Shown: positions 1-8,202 of the stretch, piece by piece | Numbering within the stretch: the first letter of the stretch is position 1 | Layout of the letters: the number at the start of each line of letters is the position of its first letter | NCBI GenBank assembly: GCA_028285385.1 | Contig: JANQPR010000171.1 | Span: 1-49,497, forward strand | Direction of reading: 5' to 3' | DNA length: 49,497 bases | From: Phycisphaera sp. | GTDB lineage: Bacteria; Planctomycetota; Phycisphaerae; Phycisphaerales; Phycisphaeraceae | Notes under the pieces: model-generated | Databases searched by the model: none | Seen by the model: only the letters and a program-made list of their open reading frames with translations | What the model was told of the DNA's origin: nothing | Position numbers and translations under genes: made by a program

Positions 1-427
1 GGGGCGACGCCTCGCCGGACGGACCCCCGGAAGTCTGTTTTGCTTCCGGGTATGCGACGTGCCCGGGCCTGCGTTTCGTGGTCTTGCGACCGTCGGCCGA
101 TTCAGCGACCCGAGCGGCGTGAAGAACAGCCGTGTCCCTCGTTGTCTCCGCCGCGACCGACTCACCGCGTTGCCCGCCGGGCCCCTCCGCCGTTCCGCTT
201 TGCGTCCCGAAGAGTCCCGTCCGAACGCGGGGGCCGACGCCAACGGGCGCTCAGGCTCTTTCTTTGACAAGTGCATCACGGGCGTGCTGCCCGAAAAGAA
301 ACAACCCGCCTTGCGACGGGTTGCCAGGTCGGATCGGGCCTCGGTGTCTCCCGTGATCGGCCCCTTGATCATGCCTCGAATGAGTCGTTAGCCGTGAGGT
401 GATCAGTCCTGAGAAGAACGAAACGAT
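1..427. other. Left-edge region without a supported gene
   Basis: I see no convincing coding frame here. The open frames overlap one another and have low-complexity Arg/Pro-rich translations typical of GC-rich shadow frames. There is a perfect 8-bp hairpin (CCCGGAAG at 26-33 with CTTCCGGG at 43-50) without a T-tract. A TTGACA hexamer lies near 265-270 on the + strand but has no recognisable -10 at the right spacing. A minus-strand terminator-like hairpin is listed separately. Confidence 0.5.
291..322 (-). terminator. Probable intrinsic terminator for the small coiled-coil gene
   Basis: On the minus strand a 6-bp stem (AACCCG/CGGGTT, 303-308 with 317-322) is followed by the T-rich tail GTTTCTTTTC. 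It lies about 105 nt downstream of the stop of the 428-712 gene, which is transcribed in this direction. The stem is short, so confidence is moderate. Confidence 0.5.
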
Positions 428-712
428 TCAGTGCGACTCGTCCTGTTCGCCCTGCCCGGGGTTCTGCTCGAGCATCTTGCGGAGGTACTTGTTTTCGCGC
501 CGCGTGGCCTCGAGGTCGAAGACGAGGTACTTGATCGACAGCCGGAGGTAGTCCAGCGACTCCTGCAGGTCGGCGACGGTCTTCTTGAGCTTGGCGTGGC
601 GCTGCTTGGTCTGCTCAGCCAACTGGGTGAGCTTCGCGCGTTCGGCGGCGGGCAGAGTCGAGATCTCGCCCATCAAGTCGGCGAGCTTGTTCTGGAAGTC
701 CTGTTCGTTCAT
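428..712 (-). CDS. Small coiled-coil protein, function unknown
   Basis: The product is 94 residues, hydrophilic and rich in Lys, Glu, Gln and Leu. Heptad-like leucine spacing from about residue 35 to 80 predicts a long helix or coiled coil. There is no signal peptide, membrane segment or cysteine. The start is supported by a GGGAGA ribosome-binding site about 8 nt upstream of the ATG. I do not recognise a named family. The fold suggests a scaffold or oligomerising helper protein, but that is inference. It is divergent from serC and probably a single-gene unit with the hairpin at 291-322 as its terminator. Confidence 0.7.
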   Translation of the reverse strand: MNEQDFQNKLADLMGEISTLPAAERAKLTQLAEQTKQRHAKLKKTVADLQESLDYLRLSIKYLVFDLEATRRENKYLRKMLEQNPGQGEQDESH

Positions 713-1064
713 GGTCGTCGTCTCCCGCCGGGCGCGGCAATAGAGTCACAGATTCCCGGCGGTCGCCCGCCGAGGGACCAAGCCTGCCACCGCCCCGCCG
801 GCCCGGCCGGACGCACCCCCGACCACCGCGAAAAACGCCGCTGAGACGCCGGAAACCTCGATCGGGCCCGGGCATGCCCGCGCGCCGCACGGTGCGCTGG
901 TTCGGGATGTGGCCAAAACACCACACCCCAACCCACCCGGGAGCGAGGCGTGGCGCAGCCACCGAACGTGCAGGTTGCGACCCCCGGGCTCTTGCTACGC
1001 TTCCGGCCCGCCGGGCGACGAGTTGAACGCTCGGAACTCTCTTCTCGCGACGCGAAGACGAACC
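713..1064. other. Divergent intergenic region upstream of serC
   Basis: This 352-nt stretch separates the minus-strand coiled-coil gene from serC. The serC reading frame stays open upstream to about 909, but that part shows no family similarity and is treated as untranslated. I see no clear sigma-70 promoter, operator, riboswitch or RNA gene. Both flanking genes must have their promoters here. Confidence 0.4.
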
Positions 1065-2150
1065 ATGCCCCGCATCCACAACTTTTCTGCCGGCCCCTGC
1101 ACCCTGCCCGCCGCCGTCCTCGAGACCGCCGCCGCCGAGATGCTCGACTACCGCGGGCAGGGCATGTCGCTGATCGAGATGTCCCACCGGTCCAAGCCCG
1201 TGCAGGACGTCCGCGACCAGGCGGTCGAACGCCTGCGCCGGCTGCTGAAGCTCACGGACCAACACCACGTCGCCTTCCTGGCCGGCGGCGCAACGATGCA
1301 GTTCGGCATGGTCCCGCTGAACCTGTTGCACGGCGGCAAGCTCGCCGACTACACCCACTCCGGCGCGTGGGCGAAGAAGGCCATCGCCGACGCGAAGAAG
1401 CTCGGCGACGTCAACCTCGTCTTCGACGGGACCGACGCCGACTACATGACCCTGCCCGACCCGTCGACGGTCAAGAGTTCCGACGGCAGCGTCTACCTGC
1501 ACCTGACCAGCAACGAGACCATCGGCGGCGTGCAGTGGAAACGCTTCCCGGCCTGCGACGCGCCGCTGGTGGCGGACATGTCCAGCGATTTCCTCAGCCG
1601 GCCGTTCGACGCGTCGCCGTTCGGGATCATCTACGCCGGGGCGCAGAAGAACATCGGGCCTGCCGGGGTGGCGGTCGTGATCATCCGCGACGACGTGCTG
1701 GAACAATGCAATGACGCCCACCTGCCGGGGTATCTGAGTTACGCCGGGCACGTCAAGGGCGACTCGATGCTGAACACCCCGCCGGTGTTCCAGCTGTACA
1801 TGGTCAACCTCGTGCTGGAGTGGCTGGAGCAGCAAGGCGGGCTGCCCTGGGCGCAGACGATGGCCGAGCAGCGCAGCAGCATGCTCTACGAGATGATCAA
1901 CCGGCACGCGGGGTTTTACCGCTGCCCGGTCGACGCGGCCTGTCGGTCGACGATGAACGTGGTGTTCCGGCTGCCGAGCGAAGGGCTGGAGGCGGAGTTC
2001 GTCAAGGAGGCCGCGGCCGAAGGCCTGAGCGGCTTGAAGGGCCATCGCAGCGTCGGCGGCTGCCGGGCGTCGATCTACAACGCGATGCCGCTCGAGGGCG
2101 CCAAGGCGCTCGCGGGGTTCATGGACAGTTTTGCGAAAGCGAACGGCTAG
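1065..2150 (+). CDS. serC: Phosphoserine aminotransferase
   Basis: A class V PLP-dependent aminotransferase of 361 residues that converts 3-phosphohydroxypyruvate and glutamate to O-phosphoserine, the second step of serine synthesis; it can also act in PLP synthesis. The N-terminus (HNFSAGPCTLP) is the diagnostic SerC opening. The PLP-binding lysine is Lys195 in GAQKNIGPAG, and the C-terminal GLKGHRSVGGCRASIYNAMP matches the substrate-binding end of the family. Length is normal. I chose the ATG at 1065 because the family opening starts there. No other serine-synthesis gene is adjacent, although serS and a tRNA-Ser lie elsewhere in the window. Confidence 0.97.
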   Translation: MPRIHNFSAGPCTLPAAVLETAAAEMLDYRGQGMSLIEMSHRSKPVQDVRDQAVERLRRLLKLTDQHHVAFLAGGATMQFGMVPLNLLHGGKLADYTHSGAWAKKAIADAKKLGDVNLVFDGTDADYMTLPDPSTVKSSDGSVYLHLTSNETIGGVQWKRFPACDAPLVADMSSDFLSRPFDASPFGIIYAGAQKNIGPAGVAVVIIRDDVLEQCNDAHLPGYLSYAGHVKGDSMLNTPPVFQLYMVNLVLEWLEQQGGLPWAQTMAEQRSSMLYEMINRHAGFYRCPVDAACRSTMNVVFRLPSEGLEAEFVKEAAAEGLSGLKGHRSVGGCRASIYNAMPLEGAKALAGFMDSFAKANG

Positions 2151-2197
2151 CTGCGTCTCGTCGAAACGCGGCTGAGCCTAACGAGACAGCCGATCGG

Positions 2198-2743
2198 TCA
2201 ATCGCCTTCGAGCAGCGCGACCGCTCCGGACACGTCCTCGACCACGGCGTACATGTCCCGGTACCGATCCCCCGCGAAGCCGTGCTCCACAAAGTGATCA
2301 AATAACTCCAGCAACGGGTCGTAGAACCCGGCATGGTTCACGATCACCACGGGTTTGGCGTGGTAGTCGAGGTAGCGGTGGGTGATGACCTCGGAGAGTT
2401 CTTCGAGCGTGCCGAACCCGCCGGGCAAGACGACGAACGCGTCGGCCCGGTCGTCCATGAGCTGTTTGCGCTGCCGCATTGTGTCGACGACGATCAACTC
2501 GTCGGCGTCGCGGTAGGCCACCTCGACGGTGTCCATCGATTCGGGGATCACGCCGACGACCTGCCCGCCGTGTTGGTGCGTCGCCCGCGCGACCCGCCCC
2601 ATCAGCCCGACCGAGCCGCCGCCGTAAACGAGCGTCCACCCGCGTCGGCCGATCTCGCTTCCCAAGTCGTCCGCCAGCCGTCGGAACGAGTCCTGCACCC
2701 GTTCCCGTGACCCGCAATACACCCCGACATGCATGACCGACAT
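2198..2743 (-). CDS. LOG family protein (cytokinin riboside 5'-monophosphate phosphoribohydrolase type)
   Basis: A 181-residue Rossmann-fold protein of the LOG/lysine-decarboxylase-like family. It carries the two family signatures: a basic MRQRKQLM segment (residues 89-96) and PGGFGTLEE (107-115), whose Arg and Glu are the catalytic residues for hydrolysing the N-glycosidic bond of nucleoside 5'-monophosphates. In bacteria without cytokinin signalling these proteins are thought to act in nucleotide housekeeping. The ATG at 2743 has a strong GGGGGAG ribosome-binding site 9 nt upstream. The gene converges on serC with only 47 nt between stops. The exact substrate cannot be told from sequence. 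Confidence 0.92.
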   Translation of the reverse strand: MSVMHVGVYCGSRERVQDSFRRLADDLGSEIGRRGWTLVYGGGSVGLMGRVARATHQHGGQVVGVIPESMDTVEVAYRDADELIVVDTMRQRKQLMDDRADAFVVLPGGFGTLEELSEVITHRYLDYHAKPVVIVNHAGFYDPLLELFDHFVEHGFAGDRYRDMYAVVEDVSGAVALLEGD

Positions 2744-3022
2744 CGTCCGTAACTCCCCCGGGGCGTGCCCGGCTGACCGTGCTCAACACGTGACCGACCC
2801 AACTTACCCGCGGACGGCGACCGTCGGGCGTCGGGCGATCCCGCAAATCCCAGGCCGGGCCGCGCCCACGCGTCGCCGGTTGCCGAACCTCGCGGAGCAG
2901 AGGTTGGAGGTTTCTTTTTCGCGAACCACCCACAAGCCCGACCTGGCTCGCTAAGGTTGGGCTTGCCCCGTCGGCCCGGCCCACACGGACCGACCCCCCG
3001 GCCGGGGCGAAGGGAACCCGTC

Positions 3023-4942
3023 GTGTCCTCCGCCGGCGTTGAGAAGGACAACCCGCAGCCGCACCACCCCGCGACGCAGAGCAACGGGCGGCTCATCCTC
3101 CGCATGTGCGGCCTGGCCTGGCGGTACCGCGGGCAGGTCATCCGCTGTGTGTTGTTGCAGCTTGTATTGCTGGCGCTCGCGCTGTCCGGGCTCGGGCTGC
3201 TCGGGCTCGGTATCGACGTCATCGGCAACGCGTTCAACCCGTTGACCGACGCGAACCCGGACGGCAACAAGCCGCCCCGCTGGCCGTTCGGGCTCGCGCC
3301 GCCGGAGGCGTGGGACGACATGACGAAGGTCGCGCTGGTCGGCGGGATCATCCTCGGCGTCGCGTCCTTCCGGTTCGTGCTCGACCGGCTGAGCAACATC
3401 TGGATCGCGATCCTCGTGCAGGACATCGTCGTCAAGCTCCGCAGCGACGTCTACGACAAGCTGCAACGCCTGAGCTTCCGGTTCTTCGACGCCAACGAGT
3501 CGGGCTCGATCATCAACCGCGTTACGGGCGACGTGCAGGCGGTCCGCATGTTCGTCGACGAGGTCCTGATCCAGGTGCTGATGATGGCGGTGTCGCTGGT
3601 GTTCTTCGCCGGCTACATGTTCTCGCTGCACGTGCCGTTGACGCTGTGGTGCCTGGCGACGACGCCGCTGTTGTGGGTCCTGACCGGGTACTTCGGGAAG
3701 ATCGTCAAGCCCGCGTACCGGCGGAACCGCGAGCAGTTCGACGATGCCATCCGCGTGCTCAGCGAGAACGCGCAGGGCGTGCACGTCGTCAAGGGCTTCG
3801 CCCGGCAGGACCAGGAGACACAGAAGTTCACCGACGCCAACCGGAAGATCACGGACCTGGCCCGTTGGATCTTCAACCGAGTGGCGGTGTTCGTGCCGCT
3901 GATCGGGTTCATCCCGCAGCTGAACCTGGTGATCCTGCTGCTCTACGGCGGGTGGATCTACATGAACGACCCGGCGTTCACGCTGGGCACGTTGGTCGTG
4001 TTCTCGGGGTTGTTGCAGCAGTTCAGCGGGCAGGTCGGCAACATCGCGCAGCTCACCAACTCGGTGCAGCGGTCGCTGACGGGGGCGGGTCGGGTCTTCG
4101 AGGTGCTAGACACGCCGCTGGAGGTCGCGAGCAAGCCGGACGCGGTGAACCCGGAGGGCATCGACGGCCGGGTGACGTTCGAGGACGTGAGCTTCGGTTA
4201 CGGCGACGAGGCAGGGGCGTTGCACGGCGTGAGCTTCGACGTCGAACCCGGCCGGGTCGTCGCGATCCTGGGCGCGACCGGGGCGGGCAAGAGCACGCTG
4301 CTGTCGCTGATCCCGCGGTTTTACGACCCGACGGCCGGGCGGGTCTTGCTCGACGGCACGGACCTGCGCGACTACGACCTCGACCGGCTCCGGCGCAGCA
4401 TCGGGCTGGTGTTCCAGGAGAGCTTCCTGTTTTCCAACACGGTCGCGGAGAACATCGCGTTCGGGCACCCGGACGCGACGCCCGAGCAGATCGAGCGTGC
4501 CGCGCGGATCGCCTGCGCCCACGGCTTCGTCACGCAGGACCTGGCCAACGGCTACGACACGCTGTTGATGGAAGGCGGGACGAACCTTTCCGGTGGGCAG
4601 CGGCAGCGGCTGGCGATCGCGCGGGCGGTGCTGCTCGACCCGCCGGTGCTGCTGATGGACGACCCGACCGCGGCGATCGACCCGGAGACAGAAGCCGAGA
4701 TCCTCGAGGCGATGTCGGCGGCGATGCGGGACCGCACGACGTTCGTCGTCGCGCACCGGCTGTCGACGCTGCGGCGGGCGGACCTGGTGCTGGTGCTGGA
4801 GAAGGGCCGGGTCGTCCAGGCGGGAACGCACGCCGAGTTGATGGGCACCGGCGGGCACTACCGGCACGCGGCGGACCTGCAGTCGGCCGACCACGAGAGC
4901 CGGAAGCTGCTGGGCATGGCGGCGGAAGGCGGTGGCGCGTGA
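3023..4942 (+). CDS. ABC exporter half-transporter A (degenerate ATP site subunit)
   Basis: A 639-residue fused exporter half: a six-helix transmembrane domain in the N-terminal 330 residues followed by a nucleotide-binding domain. Walker A is GATGAGKST (about 416-424), the signature is the canonical LSGGQRQ (about 522), and the H-loop is AHRLST. Walker B reads LLMDDP: Asp546 is followed by Asp547 where the catalytic Glu is expected. The GTG at 3023 is preferred because AGGGA lies 6-8 nt upstream; an alternative ATG at 3104 would remove the first 27 residues. The stop overlaps the start of the next gene, so the two halves are probably translationally coupled as a heterodimer. The substrate is unknown: lipid, peptide or drug. 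Confidence 0.93.
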   Translation: MSSAGVEKDNPQPHHPATQSNGRLILRMCGLAWRYRGQVIRCVLLQLVLLALALSGLGLLGLGIDVIGNAFNPLTDANPDGNKPPRWPFGLAPPEAWDDMTKVALVGGIILGVASFRFVLDRLSNIWIAILVQDIVVKLRSDVYDKLQRLSFRFFDANESGSIINRVTGDVQAVRMFVDEVLIQVLMMAVSLVFFAGYMFSLHVPLTLWCLATTPLLWVLTGYFGKIVKPAYRRNREQFDDAIRVLSENAQGVHVVKGFARQDQETQKFTDANRKITDLARWIFNRVAVFVPLIGFIPQLNLVILLLYGGWIYMNDPAFTLGTLVVFSGLLQQFSGQVGNIAQLTNSVQRSLTGAGRVFEVLDTPLEVASKPDAVNPEGIDGRVTFEDVSFGYGDEAGALHGVSFDVEPGRVVAILGATGAGKSTLLSLIPRFYDPTAGRVLLDGTDLRDYDLDRLRRSIGLVFQESFLFSNTVAENIAFGHPDATPEQIERAARIACAHGFVTQDLANGYDTLLMEGGTNLSGGQRQRLAIARAVLLDPPVLLMDDPTAAIDPETEAEILEAMSAAMRDRTTFVVAHRLSTLRRADLVLVLEKGRVVQAGTHAELMGTGGHYRHAADLQSADHESRKLLGMAAEGGGA

Positions 4943-6783
4943 GCCGAGCGACGCACGCCACCGCGATCACGCTCGTCCGACGGGAGGACGACGAGGAGCA
5001 ACGCCACGCGCCGCTGCAGTGGAAGCTGATCCGTCGGCTGTGGACGTACACCCGGCCGCACGCCCGGCTGCGGAACACGCTGCTGCTCTGCGTTGTGCTG
5101 CGGGGGATTCAACTGCCGATGCTCGCGTGGGCGCTCGCCGCGGTGATCAACGGCCCGATCGCGAGCAAGGACTGGAACGGTTTGGTGTGGGGCGCCGCGG
5201 GGTTCGCGGCGCTCGCGGCGTTCACGTATTTCACCATGCACTTCCGCATCAAGCTCTCGCTGCTGTTGGGCGAGTACGTCGTCCGCGACCTGCGGTTGGC
5301 GATCTTCCGGCACCTGCAGAAGCTGGGCATGAGCTTCTACGACCGCACGAAGGTCGGCCGGATCATCAGCCGGATGACGTCGGACGCTGAGGCGCTGCGG
5401 CGGGGGATCCAGGACGTGCTGTTCGTGACGCTGGTCAACGCGGGGCACATGCTGGTGGCGGCGGGGATCATGGCGTACTACGACCCGCCGCTGTTCGCGT
5501 TCGTGCTGGCGATGTCGCCGGTGATCTGGGCGATGAACCGGTACTTCGGTCGGCGGCTGGGGCAGGCGTGGCGGGACGTGCAGGAGTCGATGAGCCGGGT
5601 GACGGCGACGCTGGCCGAGTCGGTGTCCGGCATCCGCGTGACGCAGGGGTTCGTCCGGCAGGAGGTCAACGCCGGGCTGTTCCGCGACCTGATCAACGAC
5701 CACGCGGCGCACAACATCCGTGCGATGCGGCTGGCCGGGCTGTACATCCCGCTGCTGGAGCTGAACTCGCAGTTCTTCCTCGCGCTGCTGATCGTCGTCG
5801 GGGGCTTCCAGGTGCTGCGCGGGGAGTTCGGCTTCGGGCTAGCTCACGACGACCCGGCGACGACGTACGCGGCACTGGTCGTGTTCGTGTTCCAGCTGCC
5901 GCAGTTCTTCAACTCGATCCGCGTGGTCGCGCAGCAGCACAACGTGGCGTTGACGGCGATGGCGGGCGCGGAGCGGGTGTTCGCGCTGCTGGACCGGGAG
6001 CCCGACGTGTTGGAGGACGACGACGCGGTCGCCCCGCCGCGCATCGAGGGCCGGGTGTCGTTCGAAGGCGTCACGTTCGGCTACCACCCGGACCGCCCGG
6101 TGCTGCACGGCATCGACTTCGTCGCCGAACCGGGCCAGACCGTCGCGCTCGTGGGGCACACCGGCTCGGGCAAGAGCACGATCATCAAGCTGATCTCGAA
6201 GTTCTACCTGCCGACCGGCGGGACGCTCACGATCGACGGCATCGACGTGCGGAAGCTGCAGACCGACGCGCTGATCCACCAACTCGGGATCGTGCTGCAG
6301 AGCAACTTCCTCTTCACGGGCACGGTGCTGGACAACATCCGGGTCGGCAAACCCGACGCGAGCGACGAGGAAGTGTTCGAGGCAGCGCGGAAGCTGGATT
6401 GCCTCGATTTGCTCGAGACGCTGCCGGACGGGCTCTACACGCAGGTCGGCGAGAAAGGCGGCGCGTTGTCGCTGGGCCAGCGGCAGCTGGTGTGTTTCTG
6501 CCGGGCGATGCTCGCGGACCCGGCGATCCTGATCCTCGACGAGGCGACCAGCAGCGTCGACACGATGACCGAGGCGCGGATCCAGAACGCGTTGGCGGTG
6601 TTGTTGAAGGGCCGGACGAGCTTCGTGGTCGCCCACCGGCTGTCGACGATCCGGCACGCGAGCGCCGTGCTCGTCCTCGATCACGGCAGGATCGTCGAAC
6701 GCGGGACGCACACCGAACTGCTCGCGCAGGCCGGCGTGTACGCGGGCCTGTACCGGCAGTTCATCCACGCGACCGAGGCGTAG
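4939..6783 (+). CDS. ABC exporter half-transporter B (catalytic subunit)
   Basis: The partner half-transporter, 614 residues with a transmembrane domain followed by an ATPase domain. Walker A is GHTGSGKST (406-414). Walker B ends LILDE with a canonical catalytic Glu535, and the H-loop is AHRLST. Its signature motif is LSLGQ (510-514) rather than LSGGQ. In a heterodimer this altered signature faces the Asp-substituted Walker B of the upstream subunit, giving one degenerate and one competent ATP site as in known asymmetric exporters. The start is the GTG at 4939, which overlaps the upstream stop by four bases (GTGA). The same frame stays open far upstream, but that part is a shadow of the first subunit. 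Confidence 0.93.
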   Translation: MSRATHATAITLVRREDDEEQRHAPLQWKLIRRLWTYTRPHARLRNTLLLCVVLRGIQLPMLAWALAAVINGPIASKDWNGLVWGAAGFAALAAFTYFTMHFRIKLSLLLGEYVVRDLRLAIFRHLQKLGMSFYDRTKVGRIISRMTSDAEALRRGIQDVLFVTLVNAGHMLVAAGIMAYYDPPLFAFVLAMSPVIWAMNRYFGRRLGQAWRDVQESMSRVTATLAESVSGIRVTQGFVRQEVNAGLFRDLINDHAAHNIRAMRLAGLYIPLLELNSQFFLALLIVVGGFQVLRGEFGFGLAHDDPATTYAALVVFVFQLPQFFNSIRVVAQQHNVALTAMAGAERVFALLDREPDVLEDDDAVAPPRIEGRVSFEGVTFGYHPDRPVLHGIDFVAEPGQTVALVGHTGSGKSTIIKLISKFYLPTGGTLTIDGIDVRKLQTDALIHQLGIVLQSNFLFTGTVLDNIRVGKPDASDEEVFEAARKLDCLDLLETLPDGLYTQVGEKGGALSLGQRQLVCFCRAMLADPAILILDEATSSVDTMTEARIQNALAVLLKGRTSFVVAHRLSTIRHASAVLVLDHGRIVERGTHTELLAQAGVYAGLYRQFIHATEA

Positions 6784-6815
6784 CCCGGGGGCTGCCGTTG
6801 CAACATGGATTTCGT

Positions 6816-7151
6816 TTACCGCGGCCGCAGGTCGTCCCGGACGCGGCGCGGTTGGTGCGGCGTCTCAGGTTCGACGGCTTGGGTCGTCGGCGCGAAGGCA
6901 TCGGCCGGGTTGGCTGTCGTTGCCACGTCGGCGGGCTGGGTGATGCGCAGCGCCGGGCCGGTGGCGTCGGCGCGGGCCATGCCGGGGCCGCGCTGGACGA
7001 CGGCGAGGGGGATCAGGGCCAAAGCGACGGCGCTGACGACGACGAGCGCGAGGACGTTGAGCGCGTCGGAGGACGGCGGTGTGGGCGACGCCGGGGGCAG
7101 GCCGGCGGCGGCGCGCTGGGTGGGCGGCAGCGACATGGCTGATGCAGGCAT
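6816..7151 (-). CDS. Small Pro/Ala-rich single-span membrane protein, uncertain
   Basis: With the start at 7151 the product is 111 residues: a Pro/Ala-rich N-terminal stretch, one clear hydrophobic helix (ALNVLALVVVSAVALALIPL), and an Ala/Thr/Pro-rich tail. No family is recognised. The frame is open further upstream to 7391, but that would overlap the start of the PanB-like gene; a GTG at 7214 is another possible start. No start has a good ribosome-binding site. The single well-formed hydrophobic segment in this frame is the main reason to call it. An antisense frame covers the same DNA but looks like a shadow. Confidence 0.45.
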   Translation of the reverse strand: MPASAMSLPPTQRAAAGLPPASPTPPSSDALNVLALVVVSAVALALIPLAVVQRGPGMARADATGPALRITQPADVATTANPADAFAPTTQAVEPETPHQPRRVRDDLRPR

Positions 7152-7281
7152 CGGCGGCGGGCCCGGGGCGGCTGTGGCGGGACGTGCGAGAGAGGAGCCA
7201 AAGCCAAAGATCACGGCATTGTCATCGGCAACGGCGGCGTGACCGTCACAATCCGCACCGCGGTCCGATAGGATCGCCGCG

Positions 7282-8127
7282 ATGAGCCCGCCCGCCCCCG
7301 CCGCTTCGGACGAACCCGCAGGCCGCACCGCCGTGACCATGCGCGAGATCCGCCGGCGGGTCCGCGAAGGGCAGAAGGTCCCGATGCTCACCTGCTACGA
7401 CGCCACCACCGCCCGGTGGCTGTACCGCGGCGGGCTGGACGTCATGCTCGTCGGCGACACGGCCGGGCACGTCGTGCTCGGCTACGAGGACACCGTCCAC
7501 GCCCCGCTGGAGTTCATGCTCACCATCACCGCGGCGGTGAAGCGCGGCGCCCCTAGGGCGTTCGTCATGGGCGACATGCCGTTCATGAGCTACCACGCCG
7601 ACGACGCCGATGCCGTCCGCAACGCGGGGCGCTTCATCACCGAGGGCGACGCCGACGCGGTGAAGATCGAGGTCGACGAGCGCTTCGTCGGGTTGGTCGG
7701 CAAGTTGGACCGCGCGTCGATCCCCGTCGTCGCGCACCTGGGGTGGCGTCCCCAACGCACCGCGACCACCGGCGTGCCCGTCGTGGCGGGGCGCACAAAA
7801 GACAAGATCAAACAGATGGTCGATCTGGCCAAGAAGTTGGAAGACGCCGGCGCATCGATGCTGCTGATCGAGCAGTCGACCTCCGAAGCCGCCGACGCGG
7901 TGATCGACGCGGTGGGCGTCCCGGTATTCGGCTGCGGCGCCGGGCCGAACTGCCACGGGCACGTCGTCGTGCTACACGACTGGCTGGGGTTAAGTGACTG
8001 GCAGCCGAGCTTCGTCAAACCCGCGGCGCACGGCGGCGACGCATTGGCCGACACCGCGCGGCGGTGGGTCGAACTCGTAACCTCCGGTAAGTACCTCTCC
8101 GACGGCGGGCCGTACAAGATGCGGTGA
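7282..8127 (+). CDS. panB: 3-methyl-2-oxobutanoate hydroxymethyltransferase, divergent PanB
   Basis: A TIM-barrel enzyme of 281 residues, predicted to transfer a hydroxymethyl group from 5,10-methylenetetrahydrofolate to alpha-ketoisovalerate, the first step of pantothenate synthesis. Metal and catalytic positions of the family are recognisable: Asp59 in LVGDT, Asp98 in MGDMPF, Lys128 in AVKIE and Glu197 in LLIEQ. The GAGPNCHGHVVVLHDWLGL segment matches the conserved C-terminal part. The middle is less typical: the loop after HLGWRPQ and the residues after Glu197 depart from usual PanB sequences. A related member of the PEP-mutase/isocitrate-lyase superfamily is therefore possible. No panC or panD is adjacent. 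Confidence 0.85.
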   Translation: MSPPAPAASDEPAGRTAVTMREIRRRVREGQKVPMLTCYDATTARWLYRGGLDVMLVGDTAGHVVLGYEDTVHAPLEFMLTITAAVKRGAPRAFVMGDMPFMSYHADDADAVRNAGRFITEGDADAVKIEVDERFVGLVGKLDRASIPVVAHLGWRPQRTATTGVPVVAGRTKDKIKQMVDLAKKLEDAGASMLLIEQSTSEAADAVIDAVGVPVFGCGAGPNCHGHVVVLHDWLGLSDWQPSFVKPAAHGGDALADTARRWVELVTSGKYLSDGGPYKMR

Positions 8128-8202
8128 GTCGCGGAACCCACGACAGCACCGCGTTGCGTGGCGACTCAACTGAGCCGGCAACCGACACAGGCAAGCAGCG
8201 GA

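Noticed and set aside
26..50. Terminator at the left edge
   Set aside because: The 8-bp stem is perfect but no T-tract follows on either strand, so only a hairpin is noted.
615..2045. A 476-codon open frame antisense to serC
   Set aside because: Its translation is Arg/Val/His-rich with no domain, and it lies opposite a certain gene. Long antisense frames are expected at this GC content.
3106..4938. Upstream continuation of the second ABC gene, giving a 1225-residue product
   Set aside because: The N-terminal 611 residues are an Arg-rich frame-shifted shadow of subunit A. The real start is the GTG at 4939.
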